Source: JALYUA01 sp039933215 (GTDB lineage Bacteria > Acidobacteriota > Thermoanaerobaculia > UBA5066 > Gp7-AA6). From it: a DNA stretch of 64,000 nucleotides. This document shows, piece by piece, positions 43,910 through 53,467 of this stretch. The stretch covers positions 62,001 through 126,000 of the forward strand of contig JBDTOO010000001.1 of assembly GCA_039933215.1 (NCBI GenBank), in the 5' to 3' direction. The translations under genes and the position numbers were made by a program. Below the pieces are notes generated by a model. The model ran no database searches and was not told where the DNA came from. It saw nothing but the letters and a program-made list of their open reading frames with translations. The number at the start of each line of letters is the position of its first letter. Within the stretch, counting starts at the first letter, position 1.

Positions 43910-45667
43910 TCAGGCCATCCGGAGAGGCGGTGCCCGGCGCGGAGGGCCGGTGAAACGGGGGTCGAAACGGGCCGCCTGGGGACCCGGCTTCCACCGCGTC
44001 GCGACGGGCCGGACCGGGCCGCCGGCCTGCGCCTTGATCCAGAAGGACCGGCGACCCGAAAGCCCGGCCAGGGGGATCGAAAGGGTCCGGCCGCTCGTGA
44101 TGACCACGCTGCCCAACCGGCCCCCGTCCCAGCCGAACGAGACGAAGGCGGGAGCCTCGGCCGCGAGCTCGACTTCGAGCGTCCCCGACGCCGACTCGGG
44201 GTCGACGCACAGCGACAGCGTCTGGTTCGCGGACCAGGCGGCTCCGAGATCTGCCGCCAGCCGGAACGAGGGACCACGCCGGAGCGCGTCGAGCGCCTCC
44301 TGATCTCCGAGGGCACGGGCAATCTCTCGCCGTTCGAGGGAGACGTCGCAGTCTTCCCGGGAGAGGGGACTCAGCCGGTCCAGAACCTGGCGGGCGTCGA
44401 GAGCGTGTCCTCGCAGCCGCTGGAACCGCGCGAGCGCGATGAGGTACGGCGCCCACTCGAGGGACCCCGTGTTCGGCTCCGCGGCGGCGATCGTCTCGGC
44501 GTCCTCGACCTGCCCGACGAGCAGGCGCGCCCGGGCGCGGACCGGAGCGGGAGCGCCGCTCAAGGCGGCGACGGCGCGGGCGATGGCCTCCGGCCGGGCC
44601 TCCGTCGCGTTCTTCTCGAAGAAGAACATCACGAGCTCCCCGCGGCGATCCGTGTTCCAGTCCCCCACGAGCTCGGACGGCCACAGGTCCAGGAGACGCG
44701 CCACCTGGGAGCGCCCGGGAGCATCGTCGAAGTCCTGGATCCCATGCTCCCCCGCCCAGATCTGGCAGAGGTAGCGCATGCCCTCGGCGTCCTGGAGGGC
44801 GCCGCGCGCTTCGATCTCGCGCAGATCGGCGGAGCGCTGCTTCCTCTCGGCCCGATCGGCGCGCGGGGAGAGCAGTCCCGCCGTGGCGACGTCCCCTCCG
44901 GCCAGGCTCGCGCGCAGCGCGACGCGCAGGGGCCGCGCCGCATCGGGAAGGAGCGCCGCGGCTCTCTCCGATCCGAGGACGGCGACCGCGCGCGGAAACT
45001 GACGGCCGACGAAATCCGGATTGCGGAACGCCGTCCGGAGAGCTCCGGAGACTTCGGAGCGATCTTCGGCGGCGAGCTCGCTCCAGCTCGCGAGGAAGCT
45101 CTCGGCGAGCGCCTCCCAGGCGGGGTCGGCGCCGGGCGCGGCTGCCGCGGCGGTTCGGAGCGGGCGCGCCCAGAGCGCGATCCGAACGAGCGATGTCTCC
45201 GGGGACGCGGGCTCGGAATGCGCCGCGAGTCCCTGCTCGGCGTGCGCGGCCTGGCCGAGCAGCAGAAGGTGATGGATCGATCCGGGACGCTTCGCGACCG
45301 CGTCGAGCATGAGCTCCTGCGCCGCGGCGAGCTGGGCGGCGGCTCGGTCACTCGAGCGCGGACTGCCGGGGGGCCGCTCCGCTTCCAGATCGCGCAGCGC
45401 GCCGTCGACGGCGACGTCGGCGGCGAGGTCCCCGGCCGGCTCGAGCGCCATGCTCTGGAGGTCGTCCGGCCGGCGCTGGTCGAGACCGAAGCGCCGCATG
45501 AACGCCTCGGCCCGCGTCCGCATCCGCCCGTCGATGCGGTCGTGGAGGATCGCGAGCGCGGCGAACGCGAGCGCCAGGGCGGCGAGGCCTGTCCGCAGCC
45601 TCGTCCGCCGTTGCCCGCCGTTTTCCTTCGCCGCGGGCGTCGCGCCCTCGAGCTTTCTCATGGACAT
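43910..45667 (-). CDS. Membrane-anchored TPR-like protein of unknown function
   Basis: A 585-residue protein I do not recognise. Residues about 25-42 form one hydrophobic span after a basic N-terminus, so the bulk should be periplasmic (or the protein is cleaved). The middle is Ala/Leu/Arg-rich and helical in character, with repeat-like units of 30-40 residues that suggest tetratricopeptide-type repeats. The last 120 residues look beta-rich (LSLCVDPESASGTLEVEL, then FVSFGWDGGRLGSVVI). It sits between the CpsB-type phosphatase and the NusG-like gene, so a structural or assembly role in polysaccharide export is plausible. ATG at 45667, seven bases after the phosphatase stop. Confidence 0.85.
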   Translation of the reverse strand: MSMRKLEGATPAAKENGGQRRTRLRTGLAALALAFAALAILHDRIDGRMRTRAEAFMRRFGLDQRRPDDLQSMALEPAGDLAADVAVDGALRDLEAERPPGSPRSSDRAAAQLAAAQELMLDAVAKRPGSIHHLLLLGQAAHAEQGLAAHSEPASPETSLVRIALWARPLRTAAAAAPGADPAWEALAESFLASWSELAAEDRSEVSGALRTAFRNPDFVGRQFPRAVAVLGSERAAALLPDAARPLRVALRASLAGGDVATAGLLSPRADRAERKQRSADLREIEARGALQDAEGMRYLCQIWAGEHGIQDFDDAPGRSQVARLLDLWPSELVGDWNTDRRGELVMFFFEKNATEARPEAIARAVAALSGAPAPVRARARLLVGQVEDAETIAAAEPNTGSLEWAPYLIALARFQRLRGHALDARQVLDRLSPLSREDCDVSLERREIARALGDQEALDALRRGPSFRLAADLGAAWSANQTLSLCVDPESASGTLEVELAAEAPAFVSFGWDGGRLGSVVITSGRTLSIPLAGLSGRRSFWIKAQAGGPVRPVATRWKPGPQAARFDPRFTGPPRRAPPLRMA

Positions 45668-45673
45668 GGGAGG

Positions 45674-46414
45674 CTATTCTCCCGCGCCTTTCCAGGGCAG
45701 AGGCTGCGAGAGGAGGACGGCCCGCGGGTTGTCCTCGAAGAGCCCCGATGCGGCCGCCTCTCCCAGCGTCTTCTGCACGTGACGCCGCGCGGCCGCGAGC
45801 CGCGGGGGCCGGCGGTCGAGGGAGTGCGCGTCCGAGGCGACGAGGTGCACGAGCCCCCGCCGGAGCATTTCCTCGGACGCTTCCGATGCCGCCGGACCGA
45901 AATCGCCGAGGAAGCTGCCCGCCGTCAGCTGGACGCGAGCTCCGCGCTCGATCAACTCCTCGAGCCGGTCCGGCGCCTCGGAGAGAGGCCGGTTGCGCTC
46001 CGGGTGGGCCAGAACCGGGGTCACGCCGAGGAGGGCGAGCTCGTGGAAGAGCGCGCCGGTGTGCGGAGGAACTTCGCCGGAGGGCAGCTCCACCAGGAGA
46101 TACCCCGTTCGGTTCAGGCCGGTGAGCGGGCTCCACCTTCCCCGTTCGACGAGCTCCACCGCGTCCGCCGAGAGGAAATACTCGCATCCGGGCAGGATTT
46201 CCGGAGTGCCTCCGAGAAGGGCGTTCAACTCCGCGATGAGGGCGTCGCGCAGCTCCGGATCGTCGTTGACCCACGGACCGCGCAGCACGTGCGGCGTCGC
46301 GATAATCGTCGTGGTCCCCTGGGCCGCCGCCGCCCGACAGAGGGCGACCGACTCGTCCCAGTCATCCGGCCCGTCGTCGATGCCGGGCAGGCAGTGAAAG
46401 TGAAGATCGATCAT
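45674..46414 (-). CDS. CpsB/CapC-type (PHP) tyrosine-protein phosphatase
   Basis: A 246-residue PHP-fold metal-dependent phosphatase. Metal ligands are visible in DLHFHCLPGIDDGP at the very N-terminus, ATPHVLRG, a GCEYFLS segment, LAHPERN and VASDAHS near the C-terminus. CpsB-like enzymes dephosphorylate the tyrosine kinase that controls chain length; that kinase is the next gene upstream. Start: the ATG at 46414, where the metal-binding N-terminus begins; the longer frame would overlap the kinase gene. Confidence 0.93.
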   Translation of the reverse strand: MIDLHFHCLPGIDDGPDDWDESVALCRAAAAQGTTTIIATPHVLRGPWVNDDPELRDALIAELNALLGGTPEILPGCEYFLSADAVELVERGRWSPLTGLNRTGYLLVELPSGEVPPHTGALFHELALLGVTPVLAHPERNRPLSEAPDRLEELIERGARVQLTAGSFLGDFGPAASEASEEMLRRGLVHLVASDAHSLDRRPPRLAAARRHVQKTLGEAAASGLFEDNPRAVLLSQPLPWKGAGE

Positions 46415-46445
46415 CGCGGGCGGCCGCGAAGAACGGCCGGTCGCC

Positions 46446-48734
46446 TCAACTGAGGCGCGTCGCCGCGGCGGCTCCACCCGCGGGTTCCGGGACCGGCGGA
46501 TCGATCTCTCCGGCGTAGTAGCTCTCCTCGTAGCCGTACTTCTTTCCGTAGCCCGCCGCGTCCTCGGCCAGGTTGTTGATCACGACGCCGAGTACCCGAA
46601 CGCCGCTCCGCATGAGCTTGTCCCGCGAGCGGATGACGGCATCGCGCGAGGTCGCGCCGCCCTTGACGCAGAGGACGACCCCGTCGGTTTGATGGCCGAG
46701 GACGATCGCGTCCGCCACGGCGATCACGGGGGGTCCGTCCAGGATCACGTAGTCGTAGTTCAGCCGGGCGAACTCCAGGAAGTTTCCCATCGCGTCCGAG
46801 GAGAGCAGCCCGGACGGGTTCGGCGACGTGGGGCCCGCGGGGACGATGAAGACGTCGGGTACGGATGTCATCTGCACGGCGCGCTCCGGATCGAGGTTCT
46901 CCGCCAGGATTGACACCAGCCCCACGCGATTCGACACGCGAAGGACCTCGTGAAGACGGGGCCGATGGAGATCGGCATCGACGAGGAGCACCCGCTTCCC
47001 GAGCTGCCCGAGAACGACCGCGAGGTTGGCTGCCGTCGACGTCTTCCCCTCGCGCGAGATGGCCGACGTGATCACGATCGACTTGATGCCGCCCGCCCAG
47101 GAAAGGAGCAGCGCGGTCCGGAAGGCGCGGTAGCGCTCAGCGATTCGGGAACGGGAGCGGTGGTGCGGCAGAAGCTCGATCGTCGCGCCATCGTCGGCGT
47201 CACGCGGCTTTCCGCGCAAACCGGCCTTCCCGCCGTAGGACGGTCCTCGACCGGGCGAGGAAACGGAGGGGATGACCCCGAGCGCGGGGACGTGCAGGTA
47301 TTGCTCGACCTGCTCGGGCGTCCGCAGGCTGCGGTCGAGATAGGAGAGAAGAAACGCGAGACCGACGCCGAGCGAGAGGCCGACGAGAAGTCCGACGAGA
47401 GCGTTCTTGCTGTACGAAGGCTTGAACTTGTTGTGGGGCGCCAGCGCGCGGTCCACGACGCGGATGCCGGACACGCGCTCTCCGCGCATCCGCGAGAGAA
47501 CCTCCACCTCCGCCTGGCGCTTCAGCAGGTTGTCCATCAGGGCCCGCTTCGTGTCGACCTCGAGGCGCAGGTTCCCGTACTCCGCGACGTTTCCGTTCGC
47601 CGTCAGGGCCTCGGACCGCTGGCTCCGCAGGACGCCCTTCAGGCTTCCCTCACGCCGGAGCGCCGTCTCGTAGTCGCCCCGGGCCGCTTCGCGGTTTTTT
47701 CTCAGGGTGTCCTGGACCGTCGCCTCGAGGTGTTGACGGCCCTTCTCGATCTGGGCCTTCAACTGCAGCATCGCCGGCCACTCGGGCTTGAAGAGGTTCA
47801 GCTTCTCGGCGTATTCCCTCTCGAGACGCGCCTGCTCGCCGCGCAGCTGCGACACGACGGGATTGTTCGAGACTTCGGCCGTCGAGTCGGCCGTGGCGGT
47901 CGCGAGCTGGTGATAGCGCGCTTCCTTGGCGACGCGGTCGGCGAGCGCCGACGAGTAGTCGACGTTCAGCGTGTCGAGATTCTGCATCGCCGGATTGGAG
48001 CGCGGATCCGAGGAGACGATGTCCTTCTGGCGGCCGTAGGCGGTGAGATCCTGCTCGCGCGCGTCGAGCTCCCCCTTGAGCTGCCGGATCTGCGCGCCGA
48101 GGAACTGCGACGTCTGCTTGAGGAACCCGAACTTCGCGTCGAGCGTCCACTCGATGTAGGCGTCGGCGACCGCGTTGGCGATCTCGGCGGCCTGGGCCGG
48201 AGAGTTCGAGATGTAGGTGAGCTCGACGAGATTCGTCCCGCGAACCTGATCGACGCCGACTCCGCTCGCGATCCGCGACGCGGCGGCGGTCGTCGCGTCC
48301 TCCCCGGCGGCCTTGTCGGCGGGCGCCCCTCCCGGGCGGAAGAAGCCGCTGCGGCGCGCCGGGTTCGCCGCGGTCGACGTCGCCGTGTTCGCGAGATTGA
48401 GCCGCGTGACGACGCGCTCCGCCACGTCGCGGCTCCGCATGAGCCGGATCTGGGTCGGAAGGAAGTCCGGGTCGTAGCCGCTCCCGGTCTGCTCGATAGA
48501 GCGGATGTCCATCGAGCCGCCGTTGTCTTTTTCGACCGCGAGCAGCACCGTCGCCCGATAGAGCGGCTCCGTCCGGAATGACTGGATCGCGGCCACTCCG
48601 AGCGCGAGCACGACGCAGACGGCGATCAGCCGCCAGCGTTGGGCGATGATCGCCCAGTACTCCGAAAGGTCCACCGGACCGGTGGCCGTTTCGGCCGAAG
48701 CCGGCTCTTCGAAAGACTCCCAGCGTTTGGACAT
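46446..48734 (-). CDS. wzc: Wzc-type chain-length regulator and tyrosine autokinase
   Basis: A 762-residue inner-membrane protein. A first span lies near residues 33-52 and a second near 455-475; between them is a Wzz-like periplasmic domain with long coiled-coil stretches. The cytosolic BY-kinase domain has Walker A SREGKTS, Walker A' LLVDADLHRPRL and Walker B YVILDGPP. The C-terminus holds a tyrosine cluster (YGKKYGYEESYY), the autophosphorylation tail. Its ATG overlaps the stop of the Wza-like gene by one base (TGATG). With CpsB and Wza it forms the polymer-length and export machine. Confidence 0.95.
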   Translation of the reverse strand: MSKRWESFEEPASAETATGPVDLSEYWAIIAQRWRLIAVCVVLALGVAAIQSFRTEPLYRATVLLAVEKDNGGSMDIRSIEQTGSGYDPDFLPTQIRLMRSRDVAERVVTRLNLANTATSTAANPARRSGFFRPGGAPADKAAGEDATTAAASRIASGVGVDQVRGTNLVELTYISNSPAQAAEIANAVADAYIEWTLDAKFGFLKQTSQFLGAQIRQLKGELDAREQDLTAYGRQKDIVSSDPRSNPAMQNLDTLNVDYSSALADRVAKEARYHQLATATADSTAEVSNNPVVSQLRGEQARLEREYAEKLNLFKPEWPAMLQLKAQIEKGRQHLEATVQDTLRKNREAARGDYETALRREGSLKGVLRSQRSEALTANGNVAEYGNLRLEVDTKRALMDNLLKRQAEVEVLSRMRGERVSGIRVVDRALAPHNKFKPSYSKNALVGLLVGLSLGVGLAFLLSYLDRSLRTPEQVEQYLHVPALGVIPSVSSPGRGPSYGGKAGLRGKPRDADDGATIELLPHHRSRSRIAERYRAFRTALLLSWAGGIKSIVITSAISREGKTSTAANLAVVLGQLGKRVLLVDADLHRPRLHEVLRVSNRVGLVSILAENLDPERAVQMTSVPDVFIVPAGPTSPNPSGLLSSDAMGNFLEFARLNYDYVILDGPPVIAVADAIVLGHQTDGVVLCVKGGATSRDAVIRSRDKLMRSGVRVLGVVINNLAEDAAGYGKKYGYEESYYAGEIDPPVPEPAGGAAAATRLS

Positions 48735-49573
48735 CAGAAAAACGACTCCTTCACGATCAACACGTCATCCGGCTTCAGGATCGCGTCCGGCTCCTTGCCC
48801 GACACGATCCGACGGTAGTTGGCCCGGATTTCTATGTCCTTGCCGTCAGCGCCCCGCCGCTTGATCCGGATGGTGTTCGAGGCCCGGTCGTTCAGTCCTC
48901 CGGCCTTCGCGATGGCCGACAGGACCGAGATGCGGTCGTCCCCGTTGAACTCCAGCGCGCCGGGGCTCTTCACTTCCCCGACGCAGAAGACTCGAATCAG
49001 GGTGCGCGGCTGCACGTTGATCACGTCGGCCGGGAGGATCGGAATGTTCCACATAGGAGCCGAGCTGCGCAGGAGCTCGTCGCGATCGATCTCGAGCGTG
49101 TCCGACAATCCGTTCTCGGCTCGCCGGAGCACGTAGATCTTCTTGCCCGCGGTCTCGGTGAGCCCGCCGGCCGCCGCGATCGCCTGGAGGAGAGTCCATC
49201 GTCCGGAGATGTTCAGCGACCCGGGCTTCTGGACGGCGCCGACCACGGTGATCGGCTTGCTGCCGAACTCCTTCACGACCACCGAGACATTGGCGCGATT
49301 GACGTACTTCGCCTTGAGCGTCGTCTCCAGCCGGTCGCGCACCTGACCGCCGGTCAAGCCCGACACCGGGACGTCGCCCAGGAGCGGCAGATCGATGCTG
49401 CCGCTGTCGGAAACGCGTCGGTCGAGGTTCAACTCCGGGACCTCGAACACGCGGATCTCCAGGAGGTCTTTGGGACCGATCAGGTACTCGCCGGCGCCCT
49501 CCGGCGGGCGTCCCGACGCGGCGCCGCGGATCGCCAGGAACAGAACGATCGCGAGCCGGCTGCGTAGAGTCAT
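48734..49573 (-). CDS. wza: Polysaccharide export protein (Wza-like, Poly_export + SLBB domains)
   Basis: A 279-residue protein. After an N-terminal hydrophobic segment (about 5-20) comes the polysaccharide export domain (YLIGPKDLLEIRVFEVPELN; GSIDLPLLGDVPVSGLT), then two SLBB-type beta-grasp repeats (VVGAVQKPGSLNI and VGEVKSPGALEF). No lipobox cysteine is visible, unlike classic Wza lipoproteins. It should form the periplasmic/outer-membrane exit channel. The ATG overlaps the beta-barrel gene's stop in an ATGA. Confidence 0.92.
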   Translation of the reverse strand: MTLRSRLAIVLFLAIRGAASGRPPEGAGEYLIGPKDLLEIRVFEVPELNLDRRVSDSGSIDLPLLGDVPVSGLTGGQVRDRLETTLKAKYVNRANVSVVVKEFGSKPITVVGAVQKPGSLNISGRWTLLQAIAAAGGLTETAGKKIYVLRRAENGLSDTLEIDRDELLRSSAPMWNIPILPADVINVQPRTLIRVFCVGEVKSPGALEFNGDDRISVLSAIAKAGGLNDRASNTIRIKRRGADGKDIEIRANYRRIVSGKEPDAILKPDDVLIVKESFF

Positions 49574-50895
49574 CTCGAAAAATCTCCCGAAAGATTGATG
49601 GTCGTCGTGATCCGCGTCACCGTGCGGCTCTGTCCCGGCACGTTCGAGTCGAGCTTGACCTCCGATGCCAGCGCCGTGAGACTCGCCTGCTTCAGAAACG
49701 CGTACGTGAACCCCCCGCCGTAGCTCGCGGTCTTGTCCTTCCGGACGACGGACCCGCCGCCGGGTAGCACAACAGGCACGGGGAAATCGTTAATTCCGAA
49801 CTCCCCGTAGCCCCGAAGGGTCAGCCTCTGGCCGATGCCCAGGTTGACCCCTCCTCCATTCGATGTGCTGAAGAAATATGGGTTCTCCGACGTGAGTCCG
49901 TAGGAGGTTCCGCGGAAGCCGTACGCCTGGATCTCCAGACGCTTGAGGATGAAGTAAGAGGCGAAATAGGAACCCGTGGTGGTCGAATAGTCCGGGAACG
50001 TCGAGCCGCTCACCCCGTGGCCTTTTCGGTAGCCGCCCGACAGATGCAGAAAAAACCGGGGCGCGGAATATCCGAGGCCCACGAGGTAGCCCGTTGACTC
50101 GTTGTCGCCCGCCGCCGCGCGAGCGGCCGCTTCGAACCGGACCCGGGTCTGCTCGACGAGCGCTGACACGTCCAGGTTCCGTCGCACGCGCAAGCGGAGC
50201 CCGACCCTCCCGACATCCTCCCGGCGATTGAGATCGCTGGCGTTCTGGATCTCCGCTGGCGTTTCGGCGTCCGTGAAGTAGCGCCTCTCCTGCGTTCCGG
50301 CGCGAGCGAAAACTGCGAGGGGCCCCCCGACTTCGACCTCGGCCCCCGCCGATGCGACCCGAAGGCTCTCGCTCGTCAACGCGAGGGTGTCCGCGCTCAG
50401 GATCGCCGTGCTGCGGTTGGTCGACCCGTTGGCGTCGAATGAAACCTTGTTGAAGACTCCGATCCAGGAAGCGCCGTAGTACCCCCCGAGCGCGCGGCGC
50501 TGCGAAAGGTGCAGGTACCAGGTGTACTCCGGGAGGGCCTCGGCGCGAATGTACATCCTGCTGCCCAGCCGCTGCAGGAGCCGGACGCCGCCGAAGATGT
50601 CGCCCGTCCAGTCCGACACCGCCCGCGCGCCGACCTCGGGGACCCCGAAGACGTTGTTGTCGTAGCCCAGGGCGCGGATCTGGAAGACGGGGTGGATGAA
50701 GAACGGCCCCAAGTGATAGCGGCTGCTCTCGATCTCCGCTTCGAGCTGCTCGCGCGCCGGGATCGTCCGCTGGCGCGGCACGTCGTCGCCGCCGACCTGG
50801 GCCATGGCCTTGCGCGAGGCGAGGGCTCCACCGAAGACGAGCGCCATGGCCAGCCAGCGGGTCGGTGAGCGGCTCGCGGTGGGTCGACGGCTCAT
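49570..50895 (-). CDS. Outer-membrane beta-barrel protein of the EPS locus
   Basis: A protein of 441 residues. It begins with a signal peptide (basic start, then WLAMALVFGGALA, with cleavage likely after AMA, before QVGG). The rest alternates short amphipathic strands rich in Tyr, Phe, Gly and Arg, and the final strands end near a terminal Phe-Ser-Arg, as expected for a barrel. Such porin-like proteins often accompany exopolysaccharide export genes. Start: the ATG at 50895, which gives a sensible signal peptide; a longer frame to 50940 does not. The function within export is unknown. Confidence 0.85.
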   Translation of the reverse strand: MSRRPTASRSPTRWLAMALVFGGALASRKAMAQVGGDDVPRQRTIPAREQLEAEIESSRYHLGPFFIHPVFQIRALGYDNNVFGVPEVGARAVSDWTGDIFGGVRLLQRLGSRMYIRAEALPEYTWYLHLSQRRALGGYYGASWIGVFNKVSFDANGSTNRSTAILSADTLALTSESLRVASAGAEVEVGGPLAVFARAGTQERRYFTDAETPAEIQNASDLNRREDVGRVGLRLRVRRNLDVSALVEQTRVRFEAAARAAAGDNESTGYLVGLGYSAPRFFLHLSGGYRKGHGVSGSTFPDYSTTTGSYFASYFILKRLEIQAYGFRGTSYGLTSENPYFFSTSNGGGVNLGIGQRLTLRGYGEFGINDFPVPVVLPGGGSVVRKDKTASYGGGFTYAFLKQASLTALASEVKLDSNVPGQSRTVTRITTTINLSGDFSR

Positions 50896-51014
50896 CGACG
50901 TCGACCTCGCGAAAAGCGAACCGCGACGGGAACAGGGCAAAAGGACGGCATCGCCGCCCGCCGTTCACGATTCATACCCGCTCCGGGGGCCTGAACCGGC
51001 CAGACGCCGGTATC
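50896..51014. promoter_or_regulatory. 119-base divergent intergenic region
   Basis: The region separates the minus-strand export genes from the plus-strand polymerase-like gene and should hold promoters for both. On the minus strand TATGAA (50979-50974) is a weak -10 candidate. I found no clear -35 partner, operator repeat or terminator. Confidence 0.4.
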
Positions 51015-52532
51015 ATGGAGGAGATGGTTCATAGACTTCGCGAGTTCGGCCGGAAAGCGTTTTTTCCCGAGGGGACCGACTTTTTAAACGCCTTCGCCTT
51101 CGCGCTCCTCCTCATCCTCTCAGCAACTGTACCATTTCTGTACGAAATGCCCTCGAGCGGGGCGCGAGACGCGATGGGAGGCGGCGCGGTCCTCCCCCGG
51201 GGAGATCTGCTGCTCGAATTGTTTGCGTTCATTCTGCTTGCCGCCACTCTGCTTTCCCGAAGCCGTCTCGATGGGCTGCGTCCGCTGGCCTTGCCGGGCG
51301 CCGCGCTCGTCCTGTTGGCCGTCCTAGGCGTCGTTCAGCTTCTTCCCCTGCCCTACGGGCTCCTCGATCTGGCGGCTGCCCGGAACCTCCAAATTTACCA
51401 CGATTCCGGCGAGATTCTGGGACTATTCGGGAGAGGAAACCCTTCCGCTGCCCGCATTTCGGTCGCCCCGGGCGAGACCCTCGGCACCGTGCTCCTCATC
51501 CTCGCCTACGGGGCCGTCTTCCTCTCGGCGGTGAGCCTTCTCTCGACGCGTTCCCGGCGCCGCTTCTTCCTCTGGACGATCTTCGCCAGCGCGATCCTGC
51601 AGATTGTCGCGGCCATCCTGAGGGAAGGTCCGGGCCACCGGCTCCACGGTCCCTTCGTGAACCCCAACCATTTCTCGGCCTACCTCGAGGTCGTCCTCGC
51701 CTTCGCCTTCGCCACGATCCTAGCCGCCGCCCTCACGAGCGGCGACCGGGCGGAACGCGGAGACCCGGCGGCCGACCGGCTGGAGAAGCGATTCCTGCCC
51801 GTCGCCGGCGGCGTCCTGATCTGGGCCGTTCTCGCGCTCGGGATCGGGCTCACCGGATCGCGGGGCGGGCTGCTGTCCGCCTTTCTCACGACGCTCTGTC
51901 TCCTCTTCCTGGCGGCCCGCCGCCGACCCGCTCGCGCGCCGGCTCGCGCGATCGCGGCCGTGGGCGTGGCGCTTCTCGGCGGCGCGCTCCTGGTGATGCG
52001 GGCCGCGGGCTCCGAGCCGTTCATGCGGTTCCTGCATCTCGACCCGCGGGACCTGGGATCCAACACCCGGGTCGTCCTCTGGCGGACTTCCGTTGCCGCC
52101 TGGCGGCAGTTTCCGATCGTGGGGTCGGGGCTGGGAACGTTCCGCGAGGCCTTTCGGAGGGCTCAGCCGCGCGAGTTGCCCGGGCTCGTCGAGCAGGCGC
52201 ACTCCGATTTCCTTCAGCTCCTCGTGACCGGCGGTGGCATCGGCGCCGCCCTCGGGCTGCTGCTCTTCGGATCTCTCTTCATCATCCTGCTGCGAGCCTG
52301 GAAGAATCAGAAGCACCGGGAGGAGAGCGCCCTCGCCCTCGCCGGGATCGGCGCGCTCGCCTCTCTCACCTTGCACGGGCTCGTCGATTTCAACCTGTCG
52401 ATCCCCGCCGTGCCGACGATCCTCGCGTGCGCGCTCGGGTGCGCCTGGGCGGCGGCGCGATACAGCCGGGGATCGCGACGAAAGGCCGAAACGTCGAAAC
52501 GGCCGATGCCGGAGCTGCGCGCGGAGGGTTGA
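51015..52532 (+). CDS. O-antigen ligase/polymerase family membrane protein
   Basis: A 505-residue protein with ten or more hydrophobic spans. Family marks: GPFVNPNHFSAYLE, GLTGSRGGLLSA, the Wzy_C region PIVGSGLGTFREAF and a QAHSDFLQLLVTGGG block. It is on the opposite strand from both flanking units and converges with the TonB-domain gene, ten bases downstream. It may ligate or polymerise the glycan, or act on another sugar or teichoic-like chain. I chose the ATG at 51015; another ATG lies nine bases later, and neither has a clear Shine-Dalgarno. Confidence 0.9.
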   Translation: MEEMVHRLREFGRKAFFPEGTDFLNAFAFALLLILSATVPFLYEMPSSGARDAMGGGAVLPRGDLLLELFAFILLAATLLSRSRLDGLRPLALPGAALVLLAVLGVVQLLPLPYGLLDLAAARNLQIYHDSGEILGLFGRGNPSAARISVAPGETLGTVLLILAYGAVFLSAVSLLSTRSRRRFFLWTIFASAILQIVAAILREGPGHRLHGPFVNPNHFSAYLEVVLAFAFATILAAALTSGDRAERGDPAADRLEKRFLPVAGGVLIWAVLALGIGLTGSRGGLLSAFLTTLCLLFLAARRRPARAPARAIAAVGVALLGGALLVMRAAGSEPFMRFLHLDPRDLGSNTRVVLWRTSVAAWRQFPIVGSGLGTFREAFRRAQPRELPGLVEQAHSDFLQLLVTGGGIGAALGLLLFGSLFIILLRAWKNQKHREESALALAGIGALASLTLHGLVDFNLSIPAVPTILACALGCAWAAARYSRGSRRKAETSKRPMPELRAEG

Positions 52533-52542
52533 CGCGGTCCCG

Positions 52543-53421
52543 TCAGGGCTGGAACGGGATCTGAATCATCTGAAGCGACTGGATCTCTTTTCCGTCGCGC
52601 CGCGCGGGCTCGAAGAGCCACTGCTGGACGGACGCGACCGCGGCCGAATTCAAATCCTCCCGCTGCCCGCGGACGACGTCGACCTTCAGCGGTTTGCCCG
52701 TCTCCGAAACCAGGACGCGCAGGATCACGGTGCCGCCGACACGCGCGTCTCGGGCGCTCGCGGGATAGATCGTCGGAACCGACCGCCGGACTCGCGCGGG
52801 CGTGATGGAGTCGGGCCCCGCGACGGCATCTCTCGGCGGGGCGGGCGGAGCCGGCTCCGGAGTCGCGACCCGGGGAGGGCTGGCCGGCGCGGCGGCTGCC
52901 GGAGCGGGTGCCGGCGCCGCGGCGAAAGGCTTCGCGGTCGGCGCGGGAGGAAGCGGAGCCGGGAGCACCGCGGCGGCCTGCGCGGGAGCGGCGAACGGCC
53001 GCCGGCGGAAGCGCGACTGGAAATCCGCGCGCGAGGCATTGTCGAGGCTGGCCTCCGCGCACGCGGGAAACCGACGCTCGGCGTCCGTCAGCTTCTCGAG
53101 GACGGTCTGGGCTTCCGGATGGTGGCCCGCGGCCTCTTCGGAAAGAGCCAGGTAGACGAGGGCCTCGCATAGCTGGCGGGGCTGGTCGAGCAGACCGAAG
53201 GCCGCGATGCGCAGGGGATCGCGAGCTTCGACCGGGCGATGGGCGCGGTAGGCGTCGCGCCCCTCCCGCAGCCGAGCTTCCGCGAAGTCCTGAGCCGCCG
53301 ATCCGCGAGCGAGAGCCGCGAGCAGAAGGGCGAGGAGGATCCGGCGGACACCCGCGGCCGTCGCGGCGTCGCGGGCTGTCCCGAGTGGTCCCTTGTCCTC
53401 TTCCCGTCCCGAGTATTTCAC
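52543..53421 (-). CDS. Secreted TonB C-terminal domain protein
   Basis: A 292-residue protein. A hydrophobic segment near residues 26-44 ends in GSAAQD, which looks like a signal-peptide cleavage site. Residues about 45-140 are a helical repeat domain (EGRDAYRAHRPVEARDPLRIA), then an Ala/Pro-rich linker, then a TonB C-terminal fold (VPTIYPASARDARVGGTVIL; KVDVVRG; VQQWLFEPARRDG). If the signal is cleaved, it cannot couple to ExbB/ExbD as a classic TonB does. It shares its N-terminal domain with the larger protein at 56497-58887. Confidence 0.88.
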   Translation of the reverse strand: MKYSGREEDKGPLGTARDAATAAGVRRILLALLLAALARGSAAQDFAEARLREGRDAYRAHRPVEARDPLRIAAFGLLDQPRQLCEALVYLALSEEAAGHHPEAQTVLEKLTDAERRFPACAEASLDNASRADFQSRFRRRPFAAPAQAAAVLPAPLPPAPTAKPFAAAPAPAPAAAAPASPPRVATPEPAPPAPPRDAVAGPDSITPARVRRSVPTIYPASARDARVGGTVILRVLVSETGKPLKVDVVRGQREDLNSAAVASVQQWLFEPARRDGKEIQSLQMIQIPFQP

Positions 53422-53467
53422 CTCGAAGGAGTCTATCTTCGCGCTTCCCCGCGCGGGAGAAGAAGAA

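Noticed and set aside
52530..52545. Stem formed by the convergent stop codons of the polymerase-like and TonB-domain genes
   Set aside because: Only about five pairs, part of which follow simply from two facing TGA codons.
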